DNA of 64,000 bases from Eucommia ulmoides (GCA_016647705.1 CM028335.1:25212905-25276904); one strand, 5' to 3'. Positions 45,504-57,964 are shown, counted from the stretch's first letter. Numbers and translations: made by a program. The notes: generated by a model not told the origin, from the sequence alone.

Positions 45504-47370
45504 ACCGATATATTTTAATAACAATTGTAAAATGATCCATTTTAATATTTTCAATTGATTCTCGAGTTCTGTCCTTCAAAATCACCCAGATAATAGGTAT
45601 AAAAAGGTAGGAAAATGAAGAATTGGAGTACTTCCCCGTCAAGTTTTTCTTATCTAATCGAGAAATTCAACCTCCCAAGCTTGTCTCAAATTGGCCAAAA
45701 AGTAGAAAGCCGCCCAAACTCTATCTGCTTTCCTATAGGTCCTCAATATATGTTATATAGTTTTACTGTTCTCGTTGCACCTTTAGAAGGATGCCATAAA
45801 ATCATTGGACCATCTTACTCTTAAACTATTGGAAAGTAAACAATTATGGAAAATCAACCATATAAAATGTTTGAAGTTTTGATGCACTTTGAGTTTTCAA
45901 ATCCAGTTCCAACTTTACCCATTTCTTGGCTCCCCTTCCTGGTTATGGAAGTTATAAGCCGACTTAAGAGAGAAAATGTCATATTGTTCAAGAGCCCATG
46001 TAGTCGTGTCCTCTTGAAAGAACAAATGGGGTTTTCGGCTAAGAATCTCGGCCTTACGATTATCATTTATGAGATGTAAAATGAGAAGAAGATACCAATT
46101 TCCATCATTATCAATGATATCCGCAACTTTAAGATCCCAATTTTCTTGCATGGAATCATCCTCAATAGGATTACTTCCACACCACCAGTCATTCCAGAAG
46201 TTAATCATTTCCCACTTTCCATTTAACACATTTTGAAAGGATGTTTTTTTTATTGCAAATTCCTTCCCAAAGATATGAGTTACTAGGCTTTTCTATATAG
46301 GAATTTGAACTTTCTTCGACATTGTATTTAACTTTTAGAATTTGAGTCCATATACTATCCTTACCCAATAGGATATTCCAACCAAGCTTATTTAAGCACA
46401 AGTCATTAAGGATTCTCATCTTTCTAATTCCCAATCCTCCCTTATCCTTATCTTTACAAACAATATCCCAGTTTATCAAGTGAAATTTTATTTTTTCCTC
46501 CATGTCTTCCCATAGGAATTTTCTGTTCATTTTATCTAAATCATCACATATTTTCCTAAGCAAGATGAAGGTTTGCATCGAGTAACTAGGAATTGTAGTA
46601 GTAACTATTTTAATTAGGAGTGACCTTCCAGCCAAGGATAAGAATTTTGGTTTCTAAATAGATAGGCGTTTTTTTTTTTAACTTTTTCTAAAATCGATCT
46701 ATAAAGATTTTTGTTATTTCTAGCATGCACCAAATTAGCTTCTAAATAAACCCCAAAAGCATCCATTAATTGGATCCCCAGTTTGTTCCTAAGTTCTTTA
46801 TCCTCTATTTTTTGAATGTTGGGGGAAACAAATAATTTTGATTTGCTTAAATTTATTTTTTGCCCATTGCAATCCGTAAAATTTCCAAAATCCTATCACA
46901 TTTTCTTCCCCTCAATTTTGAAAATAGAATAAGGTCATCAACATTAAATAAATAATTAAATAAAAATGAGTGAGTTCAGCCCCTTTTTTACTAATTTTAA
47001 TCTCTTTCCAATTACCTTTCCTGTTTTAATCTATAATAAGATGCCAAAGTCTTTCCATGCATAACACAAAAAGGTCAGAGGATAGAGGGAACCCCTACCT
47101 AAGCCCTCTAGAGGACCTAAACTCCTCCAAAGGTTCTCCATTACACAGGACCTTAAAGGAAGTATTTTTACATGACTCATAGTTAGTTATATCTAATCCT
47201 CAGGACGATTAAACATAACTAGGGTTTATTCTTAAAAATCACAATCAATTTTGTCATAAGCCTTTTCAAGATCAATTTTTATTATCATACCTCCTTGTTT
47301 GCTTTTAGTTCTTTTTAGGCTATGTATCACTTCTTGGGTTATGATGATATTATCACGTCACTAAATATGT
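45504..47370 (-). pseudogene. LINE ORF2: reverse transcriptase, thumb and zf-RVT
   Basis: The minus translation in order: GGMIIKIDLEKAYDKID (about 47,290), the RT palm with its catalytic D; GEPLEEFRSSRGL and FPLSSDLFVLCMERLWHLI (47,060-47,150); NVDDLILFSKL (46,930), the second catalytic DD; MAGRSLLIKIVTTTIPSYSM with KFLWEDM and DKGGLGIRKM (46,201-46,635), the thumb; then NFWNDWWCG and SLKSAYNF of the zf-RVT region (45,915-46,229). The RNase H end lies beyond the insertion at 41,231-41,836. The 5' part with endonuclease is missing. Several frameshifts and stops are present. Confidence 0.88.
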
Positions 47371-47630
47371 TACATTTCTTAATAAACAAATTAATCCAAA
47401 AAACCATAAAGTTTTTGTTATCATCAAAATTAATATTAATGAGATTAAACCTTTGGGGCTAACGTTACTAAGTATCTTTGATCTTTGTCTTTTACTCATA
47501 TTAAAGAGTTAAAACGCTTCAATATAATATCCAAAAATACATTTTATTAATACTTAAAATTGGAATGTCTTAAAGATAGAAGCCATTAAATGTAAGATTA
47601 TAAGATTGACTGAAGATCTTACATCAAACA
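47371..47630. other. AT-rich stretch, nothing recognised
   Basis: It lies between the 5'-truncated LINE and the copia fragment. No coding or repeat signal is supported. Confidence 0.4.
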
Positions 47631-48262
47631 ATCTCCTAGCACTACAGCCAATTGGTACAATATCTAATGCCCATCTTTTCAAGATGTCGATCTAATTGTT
47701 GTAAAGTCACAGCCTTTGTGAATGGATCCGCTAGGTTATCTGTTGCGTTTACCCTCTTAATGTCGATATAATTTTTTTTTATGATTCCACGAATTAAATG
47801 AAAGTGTCCCTCTATGTGTTTGGATTTTTTATGAGTTTTGATTTTCCTTACTTAAACTATAGATTTTCCTTGCTTAAACTAAAGCAATTTTTGTTGTCAC
47901 AATACAAATGTATCGATGATTCAATGGTTGGAAGCACTTAAAGTTTAGTTATAAACTTTTTAATCCATACACTTTCCTTAGCTATGTTGAAAGTGGCAAT
48001 GCACTCGGTCTCAATAGTGAAATCTTCAGTTGTAATTCGCTTACAACTCCTTTAACTAATGTTCCCACTATTCAAGATAAATACATATTCCAAAGTTGAC
48101 TTCTGACCATCGACATCGGATTAGAATCCAAATCAATATAATCGTCAACTCTTAATTACTCTCCTCCATAAGCCAAAAAATTATCCTTATTTCTTTTTAA
48201 GTACTCGAGAATAGATTTCATAGATTTTTATATAAAATAATAATTCTAAATTTTTGACAGAA
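47631..48262 (-). pseudogene. copia RNase H fragment upstream of the eS12 gene
   Basis: The minus translation, with frameshifts, shows HKKSKHIEGHFHLIRGIIK and YIDIKRVNATDNLADPFTKA, then LDRHLEKMGIR. Further up is the piece encoding a diverged STTEAEYIA-CDN region. It is the end of a third copia lineage. Its proximal end lies about 150 bp from the promoter motifs of the ribosomal protein gene. Confidence 0.8.
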
Positions 48263-48412
48263 TAATTTGATTGCCAATTAAAAAAAGACGAGTAGTATCT
48301 GTTTTCTCAAAGGATTACGATAATACCTTATATCCGCAAATTACACAAACCTGAACGAAATTTATGACGGACACAATTATGGTCCAAGGGGGCCACTCAG
48401 GTTCAAACTTTT

Positions 48413-48462
48413 GGCCCAAGGCCCAAAATTTGAAGCTGGCCCATAATCAACCCTAACCCTAA
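48413..48462 (+). promoter_or_regulatory. Site II and telo-box promoter module of the eS12 gene
   Basis: Three GGCCCA motifs (48,413-48,418, 48,420-48,425, 48,438-48,443) are followed by AACCCTAACCCTAA (48,449-48,462). Site II plus telo-box is the known promoter architecture of plant ribosomal protein genes. It lies just upstream of the deduced 5' UTR. Confidence 0.82.
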
Positions 48463-48479
48463 GTAGGGATATTAACGAG

Positions 48480-48573
48480 GAAGTAAGAGCGAGCGGCTCC
48501 TGCGTCTCTTCTTCGTCTCCGCTTCGCAAGCAGATAGTTCAGAGCACCATAGATTCCATTTTCACGTCTTCAG
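48480..48573 (+). other. eS12 5' UTR exon 1 (predicted)
   Basis: A pyrimidine-rich sequence (CTGCGTCTCTTCTTCGTCTC) ends at TTCAG, followed by GTAAAATTC, a plausible donor at 48,574. The next acceptor TTGGCTTCAG ends at 49,549, leaving a second UTR and start-codon exon at 49,550-49,592. The transcription start is an estimate. Confidence 0.6.
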
Positions 48574-49584
48574 GTAAAATTCTCTCTTTCTTTTACACAC
48601 ACACAAACACACGCACACTTACATCTAGATGCATTTATGAAGTGATTGATTTCATAGTTTTTCATACTGTTTGCATTTAGTTGCGATTTTGCGTGACTAA
48701 TATAGCTTTTTGATTGATTCGTTTTCTGATCTAAGGGTGAGTCACATTCTTGTTTCTATGACTTCAGTAGACGTGGTTCATTAAGTGTTCATGACAAATC
48801 TTCATATTCGCATATTCAAACGAAGTCGATTCTTTTACTAGACATATAGTTCACTAAAACCAGGTCTCATTTTAGTTTTTAGTCCGAATTCATGAAGTTT
48901 TTGATATTTTTTTTGATACTTCTATGGTAGTGTTTGGGTATTGTTTCACATAATGTTATTTGTTATTTACTCCAGTAGATGATAATATACAACTTCACTC
49001 CTTAATGAGAATATCTAACAAGTTATAATAAGCTATTTTTGGAATGTCATTGACATTTTTCACTAGGCATATTATGTTTTTAAAAAGAATATATATTTTT
49101 CATGGGAATTTAGGGGCATCGATGTTTTATAAGTTGGAATGGTTAGTAATATTCAATCGATCACTATGTTTTTCCTTAACTGGATATTTGGATGTTCATG
49201 CTTCATACCACACATTTGTTTTCTTTTGCTTGGTATTATTCTGTTGCAGGATTTTATTATTAGTTTGTACATGTAATATTGTAATCCATATGTTGGTACT
49301 TGTAACAAAGAGTGTAGGAATAAAATTTCAATTGAATTAGAATCAATAGAATTTAAATGGAAAAAGTTCTGAATGTACTATATTTAATTGAATTTAGTCA
49401 AATTCACTAGAACTTAAATATTGTTCCAAATGGACCGTTGATGGTACATCTAAAACGATAATCTTAGAGCAGTTGTTGAACTTGTACTAGCATGGCACTT
49501 TGACTGTCAAGCCCTCTGATCAAGTTTCCTATTTTGGTTTTGGCTTCAGGAAGGTGACTTCTGACTTCAGCATCAAACAGAAAA

Positions 49585-52500
49585 ATGTCAGGGTAAGTGA
49601 CACCAATATCATTTGTCATTTAGTTTGCTTATTGTCATTCTTTCATGTTGCAAAATCGGCAATGATAGCTTGCCTGGACTTGAGTAACTTTTCTTCAATT
49701 CAGAAAGTAATGAGATATCATGTGCTTGAAGCTTCATATATAATGTTTCCATAAGAATCAAGCTACCCCATTCAACGGAGTGCATTGCTTTCTTAGCAAC
49801 TTAAGTGGGATCAATGATTGAAATTTTAATTCTTATGTGGATCTCATGAAGTGCTTGAAGTTTTTGGCACATAGAATCCAAATTTTAATTCCTTCAAGTT
49901 CAGTTGAAAGAGACTTATGAAATCACTTCACACTTAACATCCTAGAGAAGTGTCTTTCAATTGGCGGTGGAGCTTCGTTTTGTTTTTTTGTTAATGTGGT
50001 CGGCTGAAAGGTTTCCATTTCTAATTCAGTTTAAGTTTGTGAGGGGCAGTATTCGAGATGTTTGTTGTTGTTATTTGTACAGATTGTTACTATAGTTTGT
50101 ACAGATTGAGAAGTTTGTAAAGGTGGACTGGCTTATTCCATTGTAGAGTTCTTTTTTTCTTTTTACTTTCAAGTATGGGAAATGGATTGATTTGAAATAT
50201 GAACCCCAATAATCAGATTGGTGCTTCAGAAGATGCAACTGCATTGAGTTGTGCTTAATATGTAGTTGGGCATTGCTCATGCATATTTGAGGATTTTCTC
50301 AGTTTTTATTTGCCAATAAAATGTCACTATCATCAATGAAAGGGATTTAAATACTAACCTCAGTTTCACCGTCTTGATTTTCTACATTTTTTCGATTTTA
50401 AGTTCCTTGCTATGTTGATTGTTTTGAAACACAAGTGCCAATATTATATTGAACAACCAGTTGAATAACTGTTAGGTGATTTATTGAGCCTTAAACTGAT
50501 ACTTAGTCAACCCTGGTGAGAGATTTATATTACTGTCTGATGTTGGAGAAAATGTTGGGTGATTTTCCGAGGAATTGGTGTAGAAAATGGTTGGTAAAAT
50601 GGAAAACATATGATTTTTGACTGCTTTGGTAGTGAATATCACTGAAAAATACTAGGGTTTGATTGTTCAAAACAGGGTATATGATGTAGGAGTGGTTATA
50701 ATTCCCGAGAAAAAGATGTAGCTGTGGTTATAGGGAAGTGAAAGAGGTGGATGTAAAAAATACCAACTCAAATAGTTGCTTGTTAGCGGAAAATTAATTT
50801 GAGGTGAAGAAAGAAAGCTCTAGGCATCACACCTAGGGTTCTTTGTTATGGCTGCGAAAGGTGTAATTCCTTAGTGGAATCCTTGAAAACTGAATCAACT
50901 TTTATGTTTGAAAATTATTTTTCATTGTTCAAAGAGACATACCCACACACACACACACATATATATAATATTATATGGTTACTTTTACGTGTGATCCTCC
51001 TAGGGTTATGACTTCGAATTAGGGCGTTTGCAATATTAGGAGACTCCTAAAGCTCATTCCTACTTCTAAGATCATAGAGTGATTCCTAAAGATACAGGGA
51101 AACAAAAAATAAGTATTGGAATACTCAGACATGTGTTTACCTAAATAAGTTATTATTTATGCATATTTATGTGAGGTGTCATTGTCCTGCTGGAACGTTC
51201 TTCCACGCAAGATTTATACCTTCGAACTCCCTGTTTCTGTTTTTTGACTATTCATTTGTATACCAGCTCCTTGAGACTAACCGAACAAAAGAAGGTAGGG
51301 GGAGGAGAGAAGTTGGAACGAAAACGATGTGATCTTCTAAAACATTTGTTTCCCTTTTCATTGTTACAGGGAGGATGTTGTCGCTGAGACTCCTGCTCCA
51401 GCTCCAGCACTAGGAGAACCAATGGACATCATGACTGCTTTGCAGCTTGTGCTGAGGAAATCACTGGCTCATGGTGGTCTCATTCGAGGTCTTCATGAAG
51501 GTGCCAAGGTGATTGAGAAGCATGCTGCCCAGCTTTGTGTGCTGGCAGAGGACTGCGATCAGACTGACTATGTTAAACTGGTGAAAGGGCTTTGTGCCGA
51601 TCATAATGTCAGCTTAATTTCAGTGCCTAGTGCTAAAACCCTTGGCGAATGGGCCGGTGTAAGTTACTATTCGTCTATAATCATTTTCTTCAACTAAATT
51701 CCTTTTCTTTGGTGGATTTTGTTAGTGTTGAGCACTCACTTGCAGATCGAATATCCATTTCTTTTCCTATTTTCTTTTTTCTTCCCCCCACCTTTTCAAA
51801 TATGTAGACTGTGTTTAATAGCTAACCATAAGAAGAATTCTTTAAAAGTAAAAAGGAAAATTTCCAAACACAATTGGCATTTCCGCACTCTGCATGTTGG
51901 CTTGTTAAATTAAAAAGCACAGGTGATGCTGCATGTATTATTTACAGTATAAGCCGCCAGTTCATGCCTTGTTAGTTGTGATCCTAATTCTTAATGCTGA
52001 ACCTTCAATTATTTTCACTTTAAGAAATTTTTATATTTTCATAGAGAGAGAATTAGAGGCTTGCCTGCTTATTTTAATTTGTGGTGTCATTTACAGTTGT
52101 GCAAGATTGATTCTGAAGGAAAAGCCAGGAAAGTTGTCGGGTGCTCATGCCTTGTTGTGAAGGTACAAATTATGTGTATTTTTACGTTGAAGTTTTGGTA
52201 TTACATCTTTTAGGCAGAATGATCGGAGTATTTGAGTGCACAAAAAGTTTAATTTTGCAAGGTCAGAAAAAAATTTAAACCTGGTTCTAGGGTATAGTTT
52301 CGCGTCAGCATTGCTGTGCCTTGTCAGTTGGTAATTTGCCTGTCTTGTACCTTGCTCTTTATATAAGATTATACACGTATGTCTTATTTTTTATTTTATT
52401 TTTCCAAAAGTTGCACCTAGTTTAGATCGTGAAAAAATGAGGTTTTTGCACCTCCTTGGTCTGCAGTTGCTCATAGGCATGATATAATACTTAAATGTTT

Positions 52501-52686
52501 CTTGCACCATGAAAAACTTGTGACGATGACCAAAATTTAGGTTTCCTGGTTGATATAATTGGATGTTTTCCCTGTTTCTTCTGATGATTTTATTTATTTT
52601 TGGGTGGGTTTGCTATTTTTATGTAGGATTACGGGGAAGAGAGCGAAGGTCTTCATATTGTTCAGGAGTACGTGAAGTCTCACTAG
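49585..52686 (+). CDS. RPS12: 40S ribosomal protein S12 (eS12), four coding exons
   Basis: Exons 49,585-49,592, 51,370-51,658, 52,097-52,162 and 52,627-52,686 join in frame with GT...AG borders at every intron, giving 140 residues plus stop, close to the usual plant length of about 143. Recognisable parts: a variable acidic, alanine/proline-rich N-terminus; [40 protein letters not shown] and [20 protein letters not shown] of the L7Ae/L30e/S12e fold; [32 protein letters not shown]; and EGLHVIQEYVKSH at the C-terminus. eS12 is a small-subunit protein at the head/beak. The first coding exon holds only ATGTCAGG; it was chosen because it gives the expected MSGE start and a strong donor (GTAAGT). 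The gene is likely expressed and intact. Confidence 0.93.
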
Positions 52687-53089
52687 ACACAAAAACTCAA
52701 AGATGTCTGTATTGAGGACGTCTTTTTCACCCTTTCCCGGTGTTCTGTGGTCGACATTTTCCTTTTTTTTTTTTTGGGTGAGATTTTAGTGTTCTGTGTT
52801 CTGTTGACATTTTTTTAACTTTATATTTCTGAATTATGATTTTGACAGTGGTTTTTGGGTCCAACTATCTTAGTCTGTTCTAATTGGTTTATTCGGTTTG
52901 TCTAATTTCGGCTGGCACGGTGGATTGAATATGGTTTCGCTATTGAAACGCACTGTTTCCCTTCCGATATGAGAACCAAAAGAGAGTTAAATCATTGTCT
53001 TCTGATGTTTTCAGATTTTAAGATCAAATTTATGTGATGAGAATATGAACACGTGATATGGATGAAGGATCAAGGATCACCTTTATCCA
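52687..53089 (+). other. eS12 3' UTR and flank
   Basis: T-rich sequence follows the stop, consistent with a plant 3' UTR of 200-250 bases. The poly(A) site was not fixed. The foldback element begins about 400 bases after the stop. Confidence 0.5.
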
Positions 53090-53556
53090 CAGGACTTATT
53101 CAAAACCTCATATGATATGTAAAATTGACGATTATCCTAGTTATATATCCAGCCTATTTTTGTCTGTTTAGTTGTCAAACATGTGATGATTATTTATTTA
53201 TTTTTAGTTTTAATTGTTCATTGAGAATTTACAATAAGAATATTGAAAAATAAAAGATATTATTGATAAACATTTCACAAATTGGCAAAATCGGGCATTT
53301 GGTGTGTTATATCCTTTTAAAATTTTGTGTTCATTGAGAAAAATCAAGATATTGTTGATAAACATTTCACAAATCTGCGAAATTGGGCTATATCTTTTTA
53401 AAATTTTGTGTTCATTTAGAATTTACAATAAGAATACACAAAAAATTTATGTTCATTTAGAATTTACAATAAAAATACACAAAAATCAAGATATTGTTGA
53501 TAAACATTTCACAAATTGGCGAAATCAGACATTTGTTTTCAAAATTTCAAGATTTT

Positions 53557-53600
<44 letters not shown>

Positions 53601-54504
53601 GAGTATTTTTTAAGAGTTATAACTTTTCAAAATTTTATAATGTTAAATTTTTGATCAAATTGACAAATTTGAAATTTTTCTGTCGTCTTTAAAAATTTCA
53701 CGATTTTGAATTTTTTTCATAAAAGTAATGAAATCAGATTTTTTCATTGAGTTAAAGCCTTCCAAAATTTCACAATTGTATTTTTTCATGAAAGTGTCAA
53801 ATTGGATTTTTTTTGAGCTATAACATTTAAAAACACCACGCTTTTGAATTTTCTATAAAATTATCGAAATTAGGTATTTCCAGTGAGTTACAATTTTTTA
53901 AAATTTCATGATTTTGTAAGTTTTTTAATAAAAGTGACTAAATTGAGATTATCGTAATTTTTTTGAAAGACTAACTTACTGAAAAAAATCAAATTTCGTT
54001 ACTTTTATTAAAAACTCAAAATTGTGAAATTTTTAAAAGTTATAACTCCCCGAAAAATTCTAATTTTGTCACTTTGTTAAAAAACTCAAAATCATAAAAT
54101 TTTGAAATACAATAACTCAAAAAATATTCTCCAATTTTTTAAGAAACACAAAATTGTGAAATTTTGAAAGACCCGATTTTGTCACTTAACGAAAAACTTA
54201 AGAACGTGAAAATTTTGAAAGGACACAAAAAACTCAAATTTTGTTATTTTCATGAAAAATTTTAAATCGAAATTTTTTGAAAATAATTAACTCACCAAAT
54301 GCCTGATTTTGCCAATTTGTGAAAGTTTATCAATAATATCTTTATTTTTCTATGTTCTTATTGTAAATTCTCAATGAACAATTAAAACTAAAAATAAATA
54401 TATAATCATCACATGTTCGACAACTAAACAGACAAAAATAGATTGGATATATAACTAAGATAAGTGCCTATTTTACATACGATATGAGATTTGGATAAAT
54501 CCTG
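53090..54504. mobile_element. Foldback element with internal repeats (1.4 kb palindrome)
   Basis: The left arm CAGGACTTATTCAAAACCTC and onward (53,090-53,300) is matched in inverted form by 54,290-54,504 (inverted reading CAGGATTTATCCAAATCTC). Shared parts include TTATATATCCAGCC/ATCC, TTTTTGTCTGTTTAGTTGTC and TTGTTCATTGAGAATTTACA. Both arms also contain a run of 80-95 bp units with AAAATTTCACGATTTTGAA-type and GAGTTATAAC-type cores, direct in the left arm and inverted in the right. The centre is near 53,800-53,960. No open frame and no clear target duplication. A T run of about 39 lies at 53,558-53,596. Confidence 0.85.
53304..53540. repeat. Local tandem repeats in the foldback left arm
   Basis: The segments TTGTTGATAAACATTTCACA and ATTTTGTGTTCATT(G/T)AGAA each occur two or three times, so this arm is longer than its partner. 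Confidence 0.8.
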
Positions 54505-56190
54505 GCCCATACTTTACACTTTCACCCCTTGAAAAATGTCAACAAGAGCCAGGGTTTAGAAGACCTTGGCTTTAAAAAACAAAAAAAAAAAAATTAAAAA
54601 AAATGCATAACTGGGTGGCAAACCCCGGTTATGGACTGTTTTTTTTTTTTAAATAAAAGAAAAAGAAAAAGCCAAGGTTGTTAACCCCGGATTTTAATAG
54701 CCGGTATTAGCAACCCGGCTAGCAAGGATTTTGTAATTAAGTTTTTTTAAACTAGTTTTCAGAAAATAAGTGTTAAAAAAAATATTTTTATGTAAACAAC
54801 TCAACGACAATGAGTGCCTCACGAGCTAACTCTTATTAACAAACCTCCTAGATTGCAATCTAATTTCACAAAATTGGAAGATAGATAAGAAATAAAAATC
54901 CTCGTTTTGGCAGGCCATGCTTTATAAACTTCCACGGAAATCTCTTATGTCACAGAGGAAGGGTGGTACTATAAACTCATTTTATCCGTTCGCCTAAAGA
55001 AGAGGTAACAATGGATGTGTGGTTAACACAACTCATTTGGTTATCGATTTGATAACCGCAGACCAAACCAATTTTTAATCATTTCGGCTTGAAGCTACGG
55101 ATGATAACTATTTATTCAGATATGCTTACATTTATATCTGAAAACTACGAAATGATGCATTATTCCAGCAATTGATAATAACCTTATTATTTGCCTCGGT
55201 GGACTCCTTAATTTTGTTGGATGTGTGGATACCTCATACACTTGCCATTGTGCACTGGTCTTGAAGCAGAGGACTGTTACAATGCCCGACACTTCAAGAG
55301 ACATACCAAAGGTGATTCTGGAGACGGCCTCCCAAGACATGGTCAAGTTAATCATGGAAAACTATCCGGAAACACAATGATACAAGCCATGGATGGTGAA
55401 TTGCAAGAAGTTCTTGGAGATCAATAACTACATTCTCCATTACACGCCAAAAGAGTCGAACCCGATGTACTGAATTCCTTACTAGGAAAGCCGTTGATGG
55501 AAATTGGAAACAGTAATTTTCACGATTATAGAAAGCCCCCCAGAGAACATGACCAGGTTGGGGCAACCTAGCTTGTGCTCCAATGTCATATTCACCCTCA
55601 TGGTATAAGGCAGCTACTACAAGGTCAAGAGAAGATCTAGCTAAAGGGGAGGTCTTTGGTGATGAAGAGGGAAAAGGATTACTTCATTTGCCATCACAAC
55701 AAAGGAAAAGAATGCCAAGAGTGCACAATTTGCCGCCATCTTTCATGCTTTACCTTGGTTTATCTTCTTTGTATATTTATGTTGCGTAAATTCGTACTAA
55801 CAATAGTTATATTCCGGGGCGGAGATACACGGACCATGGGGAATCAAAACCCCAAAACTTTTGAAGATTTTCACTTTGACCCCTATATTGTATTTCAACT
55901 GGCAGGTCGACAGTGGGAGGATAATCATTGAGGCCCAATACCTTTTGATATTAAGCACTTAGAGAGACTTGGAAATATTTCAAAAGTTTACAGAGCAAGC
56001 AGGACTTTTGCAAAAATTGCTGCTTGTATGTTAACATTTTCTGGACTTGTAAGGCCCCTAGAATCCAAACTCCTTTGTTGTCTTGGATTATCCACCATAG
56101 CCACAGCTTGCTTCAACACTAGCATCCACAGTCGATTTAAAAACACCTGCATGGGGGACTTTCCATTGAAAACTCCACTTAATAGAAAAA
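54505..56190. other. Decayed sequence, no gene recognised
   Basis: Open frames at 55,221-55,427, 55,583-55,931 and 55,988-56,269 show no family I can name. 54,540-54,730 has repeated GCCAGGGTTT/CCAAGG...ACCCCGG motifs. 55,815-55,870 resembles the CCCCAAAACTTTTGAAGATT style of the segment in the 711-bp repeat. It may contain relics of a gene, but evidence is insufficient. Confidence 0.35.
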
Positions 56191-56194
56191 TGAC

Positions 56195-56460
56195 TGAACA
56201 TAACAACTCATAGATAGAGGAAATGAGTTTAATTGAAAAAAAGAAAAAATATAGGATTAAAAATGTCATTAAATTAGACTATCTGCAAATTGTTGTAACT
56301 AATAATCATAGTTGTGGATGTATAAATGTAGGTGGTACCTACACTTCTAGGGAAACCCGGGGTGACCCCTAATGTCACAAATAAATAAATAAATAAATAA
56401 AAATAGAACTTATATGTAATTTCAACACCAATAGTGAAACTATATGTGAAACTCCAAAGA
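56195..56460. repeat. Diverged direct repeat, copy 1 (partner 57,965-58,220)
   Basis: It shares AACAACTCATAGATAGAGGA, AATGTCATTAAATTAGACTA, GTGGATGTATAAATGTAGG and a GGGGTGACCCCTAATGT(C/T) block with 57,965-58,220, in the same orientation and order. Confidence 0.8.
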
Positions 56461-56494
56461 GAAGCTGAGAAAAATGCCAAAGAATAAGTGATGA

Positions 56495-56533
<39 letters not shown>

Positions 56534-57208
56534 TGTTGCCAACCACCATCAAACCTCATGGTGCTCACCCTCTCACTCTTGCCTATTCTTTCCTAGATGC
56601 GTATTCAGATTTCACATTTTTTTTGGGCAATATGCTGTTATAAAATGAAGAAAAGAAGGCGGCTATACTATTGTGGTGGATACAAATACTTTGCGAATGC
56701 GAATTCTGTGATTAGGAATAGAGCCCTTGAAGTCAATCCTATTACCCAGTAAACATTTCTAATTTGCTATGCTTTGAATTGATTTTAAGCTATTATTTTC
56801 TAAAATTTTGAGGCTTAATGGTTCAGAATAAGAAATAAATTACCCTCTTTCCCACTTTTTATTTCAAAAGATTTGGGCCAACAATCAGCTGAAGATGTTA
56901 ATCACTCAGATCTCACCCAAACCAAGTTGGATTATAAGCCATTTTAAATAGCACCGCACCAATGAGTCACGGTGATCACCCATTGATCCTTTTGAATGAT
57001 CAAAATAAGGAGGGTTCCGAATTAATCCATCTTTGAATGCAAGATGCAAGTCCAACTCTTTGAGGGTATTCTAATTTCTAACTAACAGTTGGAGGTAGGT
57101 TGAAGTAAATGTAACTGGCGGCAGGTGATTATTGTATCTATAAGTGAATTTATTGAGTACACAGAGTTTTGAGATTACTTGCATTTCTCCTCCTTTCTTT
57201 AGTATTCC

Positions 57209-57367
57209 AACAGATAATACCTCACATACCATTGAATGTAAGTCCAACCCCAGTATGTGCTAAACCCCAGGATGCTGCTTCCTGAAGGCATCCATTAACC
57301 CCCGGTTCAAGAAGTTGGCCTCAAATGATTGTCTCTCTTCTTTGTGAAAATCCAACTCTTCATTTCC
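57209..57367 (-). pseudogene. AP endonuclease (exonuclease III family, ARP-like) exon fragment
   Basis: After a plausible acceptor (CTTTGTAG) the minus translation reads [20 protein letters not shown], then [13 protein letters not shown] and a stop. Plant ARP proteins have the same region ([31 protein letters not shown]). Past HPGV the frame is disturbed, the YTYWGYR motif is lost, and no neighbouring exon (for example the SDHCP part) is seen. It is a lone relic of a gene or a captured exon. Confidence 0.72.
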
Positions 57368-57964
57368 CTACAAAGTTATGCAACAATTATTACTTACAGT
57401 GGGATAATAAATGACATGTGCTCTACACCTGACTCTTTTCATCCAACATTTAAAAGGTAGTTTTAAATAGATGGATACCCCTTGTTGTTAGACATACACC
57501 ATTTTCAAAATAATTTTTTTTAATAATTTCTATTGTACCCTTAAAGTTATTAACATATACACCCCTTCATTTATTTTTATTTTTTCGTCCTTATTCCCTC
57601 CTCCTCTCCAATGCGGATCTCCTCCTCTCCTCCTTTTCGCTGGCTGCCAGCGACTGGCAGACGCCGCCTCCACAAGCAACAAAATGTTTTTTTTTTTTTT
57701 TTTGGTTGGTCTATTCGCGATGGAGTTTTTACTAGATAAGTGAGCCTTTATCAGATTCATGTCAGCTTCATGTTCGTAACACTTTCCAACATCAAACAGA
57801 ACCCAATGTTTCTATTTTTTTCTAATCTTTCCATGAGAAACAACGGAGAAATTTTTCCCGGTAACTTCACAAGAAAAACACAGTGACAAAAGAAGTTGAG
57901 AACAAGCTGCATAAGCCTCAAAACACTTATACAAAATAATTTTTCCACAAAAATACTCCAGTTA

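Noticed and set aside
48449-48462. Interstitial telomere repeat
   Set aside because: Only two units, placed with site II motifs at a ribosomal protein promoter, so a telo-box is the better reading.
49044-49340. 98-residue open frame in the first eS12 intron
   Set aside because: Intronic AT-rich sequence with no domain.
51719-52160. Open frames between eS12 exons
   Set aside because: They overlap introns; the splice-site model explains the coding sequence.
55221-55931. Open frames that might be a decayed gene
   Set aside because: No family could be named and no consistent splice structure was found.
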